A stretch of 64,000 nt of DNA from an uncultured Phascolarctobacterium sp. GTDB taxonomy: Bacteria > Bacillota > Negativicutes > Acidaminococcales > Acidaminococcaceae. The translations under genes and the position numbers were made by a program. Location of the stretch: assembly GCA_949295115.1 (NCBI GenBank), contig CASFJU010000001.1, positions 62,001-126,000 on the forward strand, read 5' to 3'. This document shows positions 26,019 through 33,340 of the stretch, one piece after another (position 1 is the stretch's first letter; each line of letters opens with the position of its first letter). Under the pieces are notes generated by a model. That model saw only the letters and a program-made list of their open reading frames with translations, ran no database searches and was not told where the DNA came from.

Positions 26019-27629
26019 ATGCAGGAATTACTTGAAAAGATTGAAAAAAGGCGCACTTTTGCTATTATTTCGCACCCTGACGCCGGTAAAACGACGCTGA
26101 CTGAAAAGCTTTTGCTGTACGGCGGCGCAATTCACCTGGCAGGCACGGTTAAGGCGCGTAAAAGCAACCGCCATGCCGTTTCGGACTGGATGGAGATTGA
26201 AAAGCAGCGCGGTATTTCCGTTACCAGCTCTGTTTTGCAGTTTGATTACGACGGCTACCGCGTAAACATTCTGGATACGCCAGGCCATCAGGACTTTTCT
26301 GAAGATACGTACCGCACTTTGATGGCGGCAGATAGCGCCGTAATGCTGATTGACTGCGCCAAGGGCGTGGAACCGCAGACGAAAAAGCTGTTTTGGGTTT
26401 GCCACCGCCGCCGTTTGCCGGTGTTTACATTTGTCAACAAGCTGGACCGCTACGGCCGCGACCCGTTTGATTTGATGGACGAAATCGAGCAGGTGCTGGG
26501 CATCCGCGCCTACCCGATTAACTGGCCTATCGGCATCGACGGCAACTATATCGGCGTGTACGACCGCGTTAAAAACCAGATTGAGCTGTTTGAAAACGAC
26601 AGCAGCCACGGTTCTAAAATTTTAAAATCCACCACGGGCAGCCTTGACGACCCGGAAATTGTTAACGCTATCGGCGTAGATTTGTACAAAAAACTTTGCG
26701 ACGATATCGAGCTTCTGGACCTTGCGGGCGACGAGTTTGACATGGAAAAGGTAAACAGCGGCGAGCTGACGCCTATGTTCTTTGGCAGTGCCATGACCAA
26801 CTTTGGCGTACGCAGCTTTCTGGAGAAGTTTTTGGAACTGTCGCCGCAGCCGCAGCCGCGCATTTTGCAGAATGGCGATTTGCTGAACCCGGAAAACGAA
26901 CTGTTCAGCGCGTTTGTGTTTAAAATTCAGGCCAACATGAACCCGGCGCACCGCGACCGCATTGCGTTTATGCGCATTTGCAGCGGCGTGTTCAAAAAGG
27001 GCATGCAGGTTTACCACATGCAGGGCGGCAAGCCGGTTAAACTGGCACAGCCGCAGCAATTCCTCGCGCAGGAGCGCACGATTGTTGAAGAAGCGTACCC
27101 GGGTGACATCATAGGTATTTTTGACCCCGGTATTTTTGGCATCGGTGATTCATTAAGCGATGAGAAACTGAAAATCCAGTTTGAAGATTTCCCGGTATTC
27201 CCGCCGGAAATTTTTGCCCGCGTGCAGCCGAAAGATTCCTTAAAACGCAAGCAGTTTGAAAAGGGCATTATCCAGCTGGCACAGGAAGGTGCAATTCAGG
27301 TATTCCGCCAGAAAGATTTGGGCATTGAAAGCTTTATCGTCGGCGTGGTAGGTTCTTTGCAGCTTGAGGTGCTGGAATACCGCCTGCTGAACGAATACAG
27401 CGCCCAGCTTTTGATGAACCAGCTTGGTTACAGCGTGGCGCGCTGGGTTTACGCCGAAAACGAAAAAGACATTGAAAACCTGAAGGGTCTTGACAACGGC
27501 ATGCTGGTTTACGATAAAAAAGACCGCCCGGTTATTTTGGTTAACAACGAATGGGCGCTGAACTGGATTTTGGACCGCAACCCGAATTTACAGTTCTTAA
27601 CCGTTCCTTCTGACGTAGCGAAGATTTAA
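26019..27629 (+). CDS. prfC: Peptide chain release factor 3
   Basis: GTPase that recycles RF1/RF2 from the ribosome after termination. The 536 residues show ISHPDAGKTTLTEKLL (P-loop), RGISVTSSVLQFDY (switch I), DTPGHQDFSEDTYRTL (switch II) and NKLDR, followed by domains II and III, as in E. coli RF3 (529 residues) and unlike EF-G or LepA, which are longer. The ATG has GGAGGA upstream. It is followed 11 bp later by the TagA-like gene. Confidence 0.95.
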   Translation: MQELLEKIEKRRTFAIISHPDAGKTTLTEKLLLYGGAIHLAGTVKARKSNRHAVSDWMEIEKQRGISVTSSVLQFDYDGYRVNILDTPGHQDFSEDTYRTLMAADSAVMLIDCAKGVEPQTKKLFWVCHRRRLPVFTFVNKLDRYGRDPFDLMDEIEQVLGIRAYPINWPIGIDGNYIGVYDRVKNQIELFENDSSHGSKILKSTTGSLDDPEIVNAIGVDLYKKLCDDIELLDLAGDEFDMEKVNSGELTPMFFGSAMTNFGVRSFLEKFLELSPQPQPRILQNGDLLNPENELFSAFVFKIQANMNPAHRDRIAFMRICSGVFKKGMQVYHMQGGKPVKLAQPQQFLAQERTIVEEAYPGDIIGIFDPGIFGIGDSLSDEKLKIQFEDFPVFPPEIFARVQPKDSLKRKQFEKGIIQLAQEGAIQVFRQKDLGIESFIVGVVGSLQLEVLEYRLLNEYSAQLLMNQLGYSVARWVYAENEKDIENLKGLDNGMLVYDKKDRPVILVNNEWALNWILDRNPNLQFLTVPSDVAKI

Positions 27630-27640
27630 AGGATAACGCC

Positions 27641-28372
27641 ATGGAAAAAATTAAACCGTTTTATGTGCTCGATGTGCCGGTATACCCCTATACCATGGAT
27701 GGAGCCGTTAACTTTTTAAATTCACAGGTAAAAAATAAAAAGCAAACCTTTGTCGTTACCGCCAACGCGGAGATTATTATGATGTGCCAGAAGGACGCAG
27801 AGTATAAAAAAATCGTCTGCGGCGACGCTGATTTGGTGCTGGCGGACGGCGCGGGCACGGTCTGGGCAGGGCGCAAGCTGGGGCACAATGTGCCGGAGCG
27901 CGTGGCAGGCTGCGATTTATTTGTGGAGCTGTGCAAGCTGGCTGCAAAAAAGGATTACAAGGTATTTTTCTTCGGAGCAGCGCCGGGCATCGCCGAAGCC
28001 GCACGCGACAAGCTGCTGGCTGTGGCGCCGGGCTTAAAGGTTGCAGGCTGCCGCAACGGTTATTTTAAGGATGAAGAAAACGAAGACATCGTTGCCGAAA
28101 TTAACGAAAGCGGTGCCGATATGCTTTTTATCGCGCTGGGCGCGCCGAAACAGGAAAACTGGCTGGCAAAATACCGTGAGCAGCTTAAACCCGCAGTTTT
28201 AATGGGGGTTGGCGGCAGCTTTGACGTTTTGGCAGGCAAAATGGATCGCGCACCTTTGTGGATGCAGAAGGCTTCGCTGGAATGGCTGTTCCGTTTGTAC
28301 AAGCAGCCGAGCCGTATCGGCAGGATGATGGTGCTGCCGCAGTTTGTGATTAAAGTGTTACAAAGTAAATAA
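27641..28372 (+). CDS. WecG/TagA/CpsF family glycosyltransferase
   Basis: 243-residue cytoplasmic glycosyltransferase (GT26). In Gram-positives TagA adds N-acetylmannosamine to undecaprenyl-PP-GlcNAc; WecG adds ManNAcA in enterobacterial common antigen. Diagnostic segments are TANAEIIMMCQKD, DLVLADGAGTVWAGRKLG (with the catalytic Asp region), VFFFGAAPGIAEAA and ALGAPKQENWLAK. No teichoic acid or capsule genes lie next to it, so the acceptor glycan is unknown; GT2 at 29799 may belong to the same envelope pathway. A hairpin downstream ends the transcript. Confidence 0.88.
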   Translation: MEKIKPFYVLDVPVYPYTMDGAVNFLNSQVKNKKQTFVVTANAEIIMMCQKDAEYKKIVCGDADLVLADGAGTVWAGRKLGHNVPERVAGCDLFVELCKLAAKKDYKVFFFGAAPGIAEAARDKLLAVAPGLKVAGCRNGYFKDEENEDIVAEINESGADMLFIALGAPKQENWLAKYREQLKPAVLMGVGGSFDVLAGKMDRAPLWMQKASLEWLFRLYKQPSRIGRMMVLPQFVIKVLQSK

Positions 28373-28377
28373 TTAAG

Positions 28378-28406
28378 TGGACAAAAAGGTCTGCCTATAC
28401 TATAAT
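28378..28406 (+). promoter_or_regulatory. Promoter of psd-pssA-GT2
   Basis: TGGACA (28378-28383), 17-bp spacer, TATAAT (28401-28406), starting 6 bp after the TagA-like stop codon. Confidence 0.75.
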
Positions 28407-28445
28407 AATATGATGAATAAATAAGGTTCATCATATTATTTTTTT
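28404..28445 (+). terminator. Hairpin terminator overlapping the psd promoter
   Basis: Perfect 14-bp inverted repeat AATAATATGATGAA (28404-28417) / TTCATCATATTATT (28427-28440) followed by T5. Its 5' arm overlaps the -10 box, so it can only fold fully in RNA coming from the upstream gene, not in RNA started at the psd promoter (start about 28413). Confidence 0.65.
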
Positions 28446-28469
28446 GCAGATGTACAGAAAGGAGCAGCA

Positions 28470-29099
28470 ATGACGATTGTAAAAGATGGTTACCCGTTCA
28501 TACTGGGAGCTTTGGCTGTGGCTTTGGCTGTCTGGTTTTGGGCCGGTATCGTTTGGTGTATTCCGTTCCTTGTTCTTTCGGCGTATTTTGCGTACTTTTT
28601 CCGCAACCCCAACCGCCCGACCGAGCAGGATAATTCCATAATTTATTCTCCGGCTGACGGCACTGTTATGGCGGTGGAGGATTTTTACGACGAGGAATAC
28701 CTTAACGAAGACGCCGTTAAGGTTACCATTTTCCTTTCTGTTTTTAATGTGCATGTCAACCGCAGCCCTGTGGCAGGCGAGATTAAATATCAGCGTTACA
28801 CCTGCGGCCAGTTTGTGCCTGCGTATGAAAAAAACGCTTCGTTTGAAAACGAGCGCCATGCCATCGGCGTGCAGAACGATAAAATGAAGGTGCTTGTCAT
28901 TCAGGTGGCAGGCCTCCTGGCGCGCCGCATCGTATCGTGGGTTACGCTGGGGCATAACCTCAGCCAGGGCGAATGCTACGGCATGATTAAATTCGGGTCC
29001 AGCACTGAGCTGGTGCTTCCTAAAAATGTTGAAATTCTTGTTAAAAAAGGAGATGCCGTCACCGGCGGTAAATCCATTATCGGGAGGGTTTTGGACTAA
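28470..29099 (+). CDS. psd: Phosphatidylserine decarboxylase, short (type II-like) form
   Basis: Makes phosphatidylethanolamine from phosphatidylserine. The 209-residue proenzyme has two N-terminal membrane helices (about 10-45) and the conserved YSPADGTVMAVED, NVHVNRSPVAGEI and, near the C-terminus, MIKFGSSTELVLP, whose GSS is the self-cleavage site producing the pyruvoyl-bearing alpha chain (cleavage before the first Ser). The length fits the archaetidylserine-type short family. It overlaps pssA by one base (TAATG), so the two are translationally coupled. Confidence 0.94.
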   Translation: MTIVKDGYPFILGALAVALAVWFWAGIVWCIPFLVLSAYFAYFFRNPNRPTEQDNSIIYSPADGTVMAVEDFYDEEYLNEDAVKVTIFLSVFNVHVNRSPVAGEIKYQRYTCGQFVPAYEKNASFENERHAIGVQNDKMKVLVIQVAGLLARRIVSWVTLGHNLSQGECYGMIKFGSSTELVLPKNVEILVKKGDAVTGGKSIIGRVLD

Positions 29100-29779
29100 T
29101 GGACTACCGTCGTATAATTCCTAACAGTATCAGCGGCACAAACCTTATTTTAGGCGTGCTTTCCATTTTTGAATCGGTTGCCGGTAATTTTGATCTGGCT
29201 GCAATTTATATTATTGTTTCCGTTGCCGTTGATGCCTGCGACGGACGTGCGGCAAGGGCTTTGGGCGTTGCCGGCAAGTTCGGTGTTGAGCTTGATTCAC
29301 TGTGCGATGTTTGTTCCTTCGGCGTTGCGCCTGCGGTAATGATGTATTATTACGGACTTACGGATTTCGGCATTTGGGGCCAGCTGATTGCTGCGCTGTT
29401 CCCGGTATGGGGCGCTATGCGCCTGGCGCGCTTTAACATCAACGCCGATGTTATCCACGGTTATTTTCAGGGTATGCCTATCCCGGGCGGTGCCTGCGTG
29501 TTATGTGCCTTTGTTTTGGCAGGCTACGACGTGCCGCAAACCTACATTGCAGTGCTGACCTTTGCTGTTGGCTGCCTGCTGTACAGTACTATCCGTTACC
29601 CGGATTTTAAAGGCAAGGGCAACCCGCTGTTTAAAGTTCCTGTTATTATCGGTTTCGCCATCGGCGCTTACATTTTGTACCTGCGCCCCGAAGGCTGGCC
29701 GTTTGTAATTATGTTTACCTACACAATTATCGGTATTATCAATGCGGTTTATGTAAAATTGTTTAACAAGCAGTATTAA
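29099..29779 (+). CDS. pssA: CDP-diacylglycerol--serine O-phosphatidyltransferase
   Basis: Membrane enzyme that makes phosphatidylserine, the substrate of Psd encoded just upstream. The 226 residues contain the CDP-alcohol phosphatidyltransferase signature D-x2-D-G-x2-A-R-x8-G-x3-D-x3-D (DACDGRAARALG ... GVELDSLCD) and about eight hydrophobic segments. Start overlaps the psd stop codon by one base. GT2 follows 19 bp later. Confidence 0.94.
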   Translation: MDYRRIIPNSISGTNLILGVLSIFESVAGNFDLAAIYIIVSVAVDACDGRAARALGVAGKFGVELDSLCDVCSFGVAPAVMMYYYGLTDFGIWGQLIAALFPVWGAMRLARFNINADVIHGYFQGMPIPGGACVLCAFVLAGYDVPQTYIAVLTFAVGCLLYSTIRYPDFKGKGNPLFKVPVIIGFAIGAYILYLRPEGWPFVIMFTYTIIGIINAVYVKLFNKQY

Positions 29780-29798
29780 TGCAAAGCGAGGAGCTTAT

Positions 29799-31079
29799 AT
29801 GACAACGTATTTCGATATAATTATGATTCCTCTCCAGCTGTTAATCGTATTTTTTACCATTTATTATTTTACGCTTTCGTTTTTCGGGCTGGTTTACCGC
29901 AAAAAAGATAAAAAGGTTTACGAGGAAAAGCACACCTTTGCCATGGTAGTCTGCGCGCACAACGAGGAGCGCGTTATCGGTGCGCTGGTTGAAAACCTGC
30001 ACCTTTTGAACTATTCCGACAAGCTGTATGATATTTTCGTCGTTGCCGACAACTGCACGGATAAAACCGCGGAAGTGGCGCGTGCAGCCGGTGCGCAGGT
30101 GCATGAGCGCTTTAACGATACCGAAAAGGGTAAAGGCTATGCCATGGACTGGATGTTCAACCGCATTTTTAAAATGGAACGTCAGTATGACGCTGTGTGC
30201 GTGTTTGATGCCGATAACCTTGTTCATCCGGACTTTTTAAAAGAAATGAACAGCCGCCTTTGCAACGGCGAGCGTTTGATTCAAGGCTACCTTGATTCCA
30301 AGAACCCGAACGATACATGGATTTCCGGTACTTTCTCCATTGCTTTCTGGGTAATCAACCATGTTTACCATCTGGCAAAATATAATATCGGGCTGTCCAG
30401 TTGTCTTGGCGGCACGGGCATGTGCATTTCTACCGATATCCTGCGCCGCTATGGCTGGGGCGCAACCTGCCTGACAGAAGATATGGAATTTACTATGAAA
30501 GCTATCCTCGAAGGCATTCCCACAACGTGGGCGCATGACGCTATTGTTTACGATGAAAAACCGCTGACCTTCATGCAGTCGTGGAATCAGCGCAAGCGCT
30601 GGGCGCAGGGGCAGTTTGACGTCGGCAGCCGTTATATCGGCACGCTGTTAAAACGCGGCATTAAGGAACATAACCCCATTATGCTGGATGCTATTCTGCA
30701 TCTGTTCCAGCCGTACTTCTTGCTGCTTTCCACTTTCTACGTAATTTGCAGCTATATTTATATGTACTATCCGTTCTACACCAATGTGCTGTATTCCATT
30801 CTGCCGATTGAAGTGTGGACGCTTATTGGTATCGGGCAGTATGTGTTCCCGGTTATCGTGTTGTGGAAAATCCGCGCATCGCTCAAATCGTGGCTGTACC
30901 TTTTGTTGTACCCGCTGTTTATTTACAGCTGGATTCCCATTACCTTTCTGGGCTTCCTGCACAGGCACGACCACGAATGGAGCCATACCCTGCATACCCG
31001 CAGCATTAAATTTGACGAGGTAATGATACCTAAAAATGCGGAATTCGGACCAAAACAGGTGGTATTCCCAAAAAAGTAG
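29799..31079 (+). CDS. Membrane glycosyltransferase family 2
   Basis: 426-residue processive-type GT2. An N-terminal helix (about 8-32) precedes the GT-A domain with CAHNEERVI, VVADNCTDKT, the DxD-like VFDADNLVHPDF, the TEDMEF acceptor motif and QRKRWAQGQ (Q-x2-RW class), followed by two or three C-terminal membrane helices. This architecture is shared with cellulose, hyaluronan and poly-GlcNAc synthase-like enzymes and with glycolipid synthases. Being in the psd-pssA operon it may glycosylate a lipid or make a surface polysaccharide; the sequence does not decide. A strong terminator follows. Confidence 0.82.
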   Translation: MTTYFDIIMIPLQLLIVFFTIYYFTLSFFGLVYRKKDKKVYEEKHTFAMVVCAHNEERVIGALVENLHLLNYSDKLYDIFVVADNCTDKTAEVARAAGAQVHERFNDTEKGKGYAMDWMFNRIFKMERQYDAVCVFDADNLVHPDFLKEMNSRLCNGERLIQGYLDSKNPNDTWISGTFSIAFWVINHVYHLAKYNIGLSSCLGGTGMCISTDILRRYGWGATCLTEDMEFTMKAILEGIPTTWAHDAIVYDEKPLTFMQSWNQRKRWAQGQFDVGSRYIGTLLKRGIKEHNPIMLDAILHLFQPYFLLLSTFYVICSYIYMYYPFYTNVLYSILPIEVWTLIGIGQYVFPVIVLWKIRASLKSWLYLLLYPLFIYSWIPITFLGFLHRHDHEWSHTLHTRSIKFDEVMIPKNAEFGPKQVVFPKK

Positions 31080-31118
31080 TTACGCCGCCGGGCGGCGATG
31101 AAAAAGAGAAGAAGTAAT

Positions 31119-31152
31119 AAAAAGCCTGCATGTTTAACATGCAGGCTTTTGT
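31119..31152 (+). terminator. Terminator after GT2
   Basis: AAAAGCCTGCATG (31120-31132) pairs perfectly with CATGCAGGCTTTT (31138-31150). A further GC-rich hairpin sits at 31083-31097. Confidence 0.92.
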
Positions 31153-31194
31153 GTTTGGTAATGCAACTATAATCACAGGTAAATTCCGGTAGAA

Positions 31195-31227
31195 TTTTTA
31201 TACCTATACCGGTATATAGTATAAAAA
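31195..31227. promoter_or_regulatory. Palindromic operator candidate upstream of B12 riboswitch 1
   Basis: Core palindrome TATACCGGTATA (31205-31216) inside longer arms TTTTTATAC (31195-31203) and GTATAAAAA (31219-31227). Bases 31200-31225 match 32996-33021, upstream of riboswitch 2, at 22 of 26 positions, and both copies start 80 bp before their -10 box. Confidence 0.6.
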
Positions 31228-31256
31228 TTTAAATAAGAATTAAAAATAAATAATTA

Positions 31257-31285
31257 TTGACACTAATAATAAATAGTGCTAATAT
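31257..31285 (+). promoter_or_regulatory. Promoter of riboswitch 1 / SLH porin
   Basis: TTGACA (31257-31262), 17-bp spacer, TAATAT (31280-31285) with an extended TGC just before it. A CACTA/TAGTG inverted repeat (31261-31278) lies in the spacer. Confidence 0.7.
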
Positions 31286-31308
31286 AATGGCATAACTTAA
31301 TACAGCAT

Positions 31309-31475
31309 GTACAGTAATGTTAACCGGTGCAAGTCCGGTGCGGTCCCGCCGCTGTAAGGGCGCTTAACTTATTCTTTGCAAGCCTTTTACCCCTGTAAAG
31401 CCCAAAGCCAGCAAGTTGCTGTACATAAGCATTGCAGCTTAACCTGCGGGAGACGGGTAATTAACATTCCGGCAT
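31309..31475 (+). ncRNA. Cobalamin riboswitch 1
   Basis: The core reads GTTAACCGGTGCAAGTCCGG then TGCGGTCCCGCCGCTGTAA, the hallmark B12-box region, with AAGCCAGCAAG farther on. The closing stem GTACAGTAA (31309-31317) pairs with TTGCTGTAC (31416-31424); CTGCGGGAGACGGG after it probably holds the kissing loop. The 3' limit is approximate. The terminator at 31499-31530 is the expression platform; B12 binding would stop transcription before the SLH porin. Confidence 0.9.
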
Positions 31476-31498
31476 AAGGCCGGATATACATGTTTTTT

Positions 31499-31530
31499 AC
31501 CGTTTCGGAGTATAACCGAAGCGGTTTTTT
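31499..31530 (+). terminator. Expression-platform terminator of riboswitch 1
   Basis: ACCGTTTCGG (31499-31508) pairs with CCGAAGCGGT (31516-31525), followed by TTTTT, 135 bp before the porin start. The 31531-31649 stretch shows no further feature. Confidence 0.85.
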
Positions 31531-31664
31531 ATTAGGTTTGTTCATTTTGCCGGTGCCCGCAGTTTGCAGTGTGGGCTGTTTAATTGCGGCAGGTTTAAGC
31601 CGCCTGCCGCGGATTTTACTTTTAAATGGCACAGCCGTTTATTTGTGACAGGAGGCATGGTAAA

Positions 31665-32900
31665 ATGAAAAAATCTTTGGTGCTTGCGGCGGCGATGGCT
31701 CTGGGCGTGACGGCGTCGGCGTATGCAGCCAATCCGTTCAGCGATGTGCCGCAAGGACACTGGGCGTATGACGCTGTAAACAAGCTTGCGGCAGAGGGCG
31801 TGGTGGACGGTTACCCTGACGGCACTTACGGCGGCGACAGGTTGATGACCCGCTACGAAATGGCGCAGATTGTTGCCAAAGCAATGGCGAAGGGCGCAAA
31901 TGTTGACAAGCTGGCAGCAGAATTTGCCGCTGAACTGGACAGCCTTGGCGTGCGTGTGGCGAACCTCGAAAACAAAACCGATAACGTAAAAATTACCGGT
32001 CAGGTACGTTACGAATACGGTGACCGCAGCGGCGATTTTGATAAAAAAGGCAAAGTTGCCAAACACCGCTTGCGTACCCGTTTGTTCGTTAACGGGCAGA
32101 TTAACGAGGATTGGAGCTACACCGGGCGTTTGCAGAACGACCAGAACCTTGCCGATGCCAAAGGCAACGACGATTTGAAACTGAATCAGGCTTATGTATC
32201 CGGTAAGCTGGGCGGCTTAAAGGTTATCGCCGGTAAGGGCGGCCATTACCTTGCCAACGGTTATCTGTATGATGACACCGCGGAGTTTATCCGCGCAAGC
32301 TATGGCAAGGATGTAAAAGTAAGCGCTTATTACGGCAAGCCGACCGATTACGGTTACGATAAAATGTGGGGCGCGGAAGTCAGCGGCAGGCTTGGCGATT
32401 TAAGCCTTTCCGCAGGTTATGATGAATTTAAAGACGCCGCTGGCGCCAACGCCATGACGTTAACCGGCTTTGTACCGACGGCGGAAGGCGGCGATAATTC
32501 CGTATGGAACGTAAGCGCCAAATATAATTTTGGCGATGTTCAGCTGGCGGCAACTTATTTAAATTCCGACAACGATAAAGCTACGGATATTGCGCCCGGT
32601 GCGGATGATGACGGTTACGTTATCGGCCTTAACTACAAGGGCGCCGATAAAAACAAGCCCGGAAGCTATGGTCTGTTTGCCAATTATTACAATCAGGGCG
32701 TGGGCACAACGGTTGCGCACACCATGTTTACCGGCGACTGGGATTTATTTGCCAAGGAAGGCTTTAAAGGTTACATGGTTGGCGGTGGTGTAACCGTTGC
32801 CAAAAACATGGTTTACCAGCTGCACTACTACGACCTTGAAGGCAAGGAAAGCGGCCTTGATGACAGAGTTATCTGGAGCCGTTTACAGTTTATGTTCTAA
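31665..32900 (+). CDS. SLH-domain outer-membrane porin (OmpM-like)
   Basis: Outer-membrane channel of 411 residues. A signal peptide ends at ASAYAA (about residue 22). One S-layer homology domain follows (NPFSDVPQGHWAYDAVNKLA, GVVDGYPDGTYGGDRLMTRYE), which in Negativicutes binds the cell wall; then a short coiled coil (KLAAEFAAELDSLGVRVANLE) and a beta-barrel from about residue 100 with alternating aromatic strands, ending in WSRLQFMF. The ATG at 31665 has AGGAGG upstream; an earlier in-frame start would lack a ribosome site and put residues before the signal peptide. Unusually for such a porin, it is under a cobalamin riboswitch, so it may admit cobalt, nickel or corrinoids. Confidence 0.9.
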   Translation: MKKSLVLAAAMALGVTASAYAANPFSDVPQGHWAYDAVNKLAAEGVVDGYPDGTYGGDRLMTRYEMAQIVAKAMAKGANVDKLAAEFAAELDSLGVRVANLENKTDNVKITGQVRYEYGDRSGDFDKKGKVAKHRLRTRLFVNGQINEDWSYTGRLQNDQNLADAKGNDDLKLNQAYVSGKLGGLKVIAGKGGHYLANGYLYDDTAEFIRASYGKDVKVSAYYGKPTDYGYDKMWGAEVSGRLGDLSLSAGYDEFKDAAGANAMTLTGFVPTAEGGDNSVWNVSAKYNFGDVQLAATYLNSDNDKATDIAPGADDDGYVIGLNYKGADKNKPGSYGLFANYYNQGVGTTVAHTMFTGDWDLFAKEGFKGYMVGGGVTVAKNMVYQLHYYDLEGKESGLDDRVIWSRLQFMF

Positions 32901-32950
32901 AATTTAATGTTTGATTTTGATTACTGCTTAATTTCTTACTACTGTTGCAG

Positions 32951-32979
32951 AAAGCCCCGCATGCCCGCGGCGGCTTTTT
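32951..32979 (+). terminator. Terminator after the SLH porin
   Basis: AAAGCC-CCGC (32951-32960) pairs with GCGG-C-GGCTTT (32967-32977), with one bulge, then T residues. Confidence 0.7.
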
Positions 32980-32992
32980 GCATTTTACGGCA

Positions 32993-33021
32993 GGTATACC
33001 CATACGGGTATACCGTATAAA
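32993..33021. promoter_or_regulatory. Palindromic operator candidate upstream of B12 riboswitch 2
   Basis: Perfect 9-bp inverted repeat GGTATACCC (32993-33001) / GGGTATACC (33006-33014), followed by GTATAAA. Second copy of the 26-bp element described at 31195. The TACC..GGTA half-sites around a G/C centre resemble operators of the CsoR/RcnR metal-sensor family, which is an inference only. Confidence 0.6.
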
Positions 33022-33052
33022 TTACTAATTGAAACATTTTACAAGAAAATTA

Positions 33053-33081
33053 TTTACTTTAATAGGAATTAGTGCTACAAT
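33053..33081 (+). promoter_or_regulatory. Promoter of riboswitch 2 / Nik-type ABC operon
   Basis: TTTACT (33053-33058), 17-bp spacer, TACAAT (33076-33081) preceded by TGC. It aligns with the promoter at 31257: both share TTAATA/CTAATA and TAGTGCTA. Confidence 0.7.
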
Positions 33082-33106
33082 AAGTCTATGATAACTGAAG
33101 AACGTT

Positions 33107-33245
33107 GTTAAAGGTGCCCGCGAGGGGTAAATCAGGGAAGCCGGTGCAAATCCGGCACGGTCACGCCACTGTAAGCACGCAGGTGTAAGTCAGAGCGCAG
33201 CCTTTAACGCTTTCCGGTGCTGCGGGTGACGGCGAGGTGGCGAGA
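33107..33245 (+). ncRNA. Cobalamin riboswitch 2
   Basis: Classical B12 element: GAAGCCGGTGCAAATCCGGC, then ACGGTCACGCCACTGTAA, then AAGTCAGAG. The closing stem GTTAAAGG (33107-33114) pairs with CCTTTAAC (33201-33208); the GC-rich segment to about 33245 probably carries the kissing loop. It is closer to consensus than riboswitch 1. It controls the five-gene importer operon. Confidence 0.94.
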
Positions 33246-33272
33246 GCAGAAGATGCTTTAATTTGCTTTTAC

Positions 33273-33304
33273 TCTCCGCTGCCAGAACCGCGGCGGAGAT
33301 TTTG
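33273..33304 (+). terminator. Expression-platform terminator of riboswitch 2
   Basis: TCTCCGCTGC (33273-33282) pairs with GCGGCGGAGA (33290-33299) with one G-U, followed by TTTTGT. Confidence 0.85.
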
Positions 33305-33340
33305 TGTTTACGGACTTGTTTGTGATGGAGATGTTTGGTT

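Noticed and set aside
28404-28445. Attenuator acting on psd
   Set aside because: RNA started at the psd promoter begins inside the 5' arm, so the hairpin cannot form fully in that transcript.
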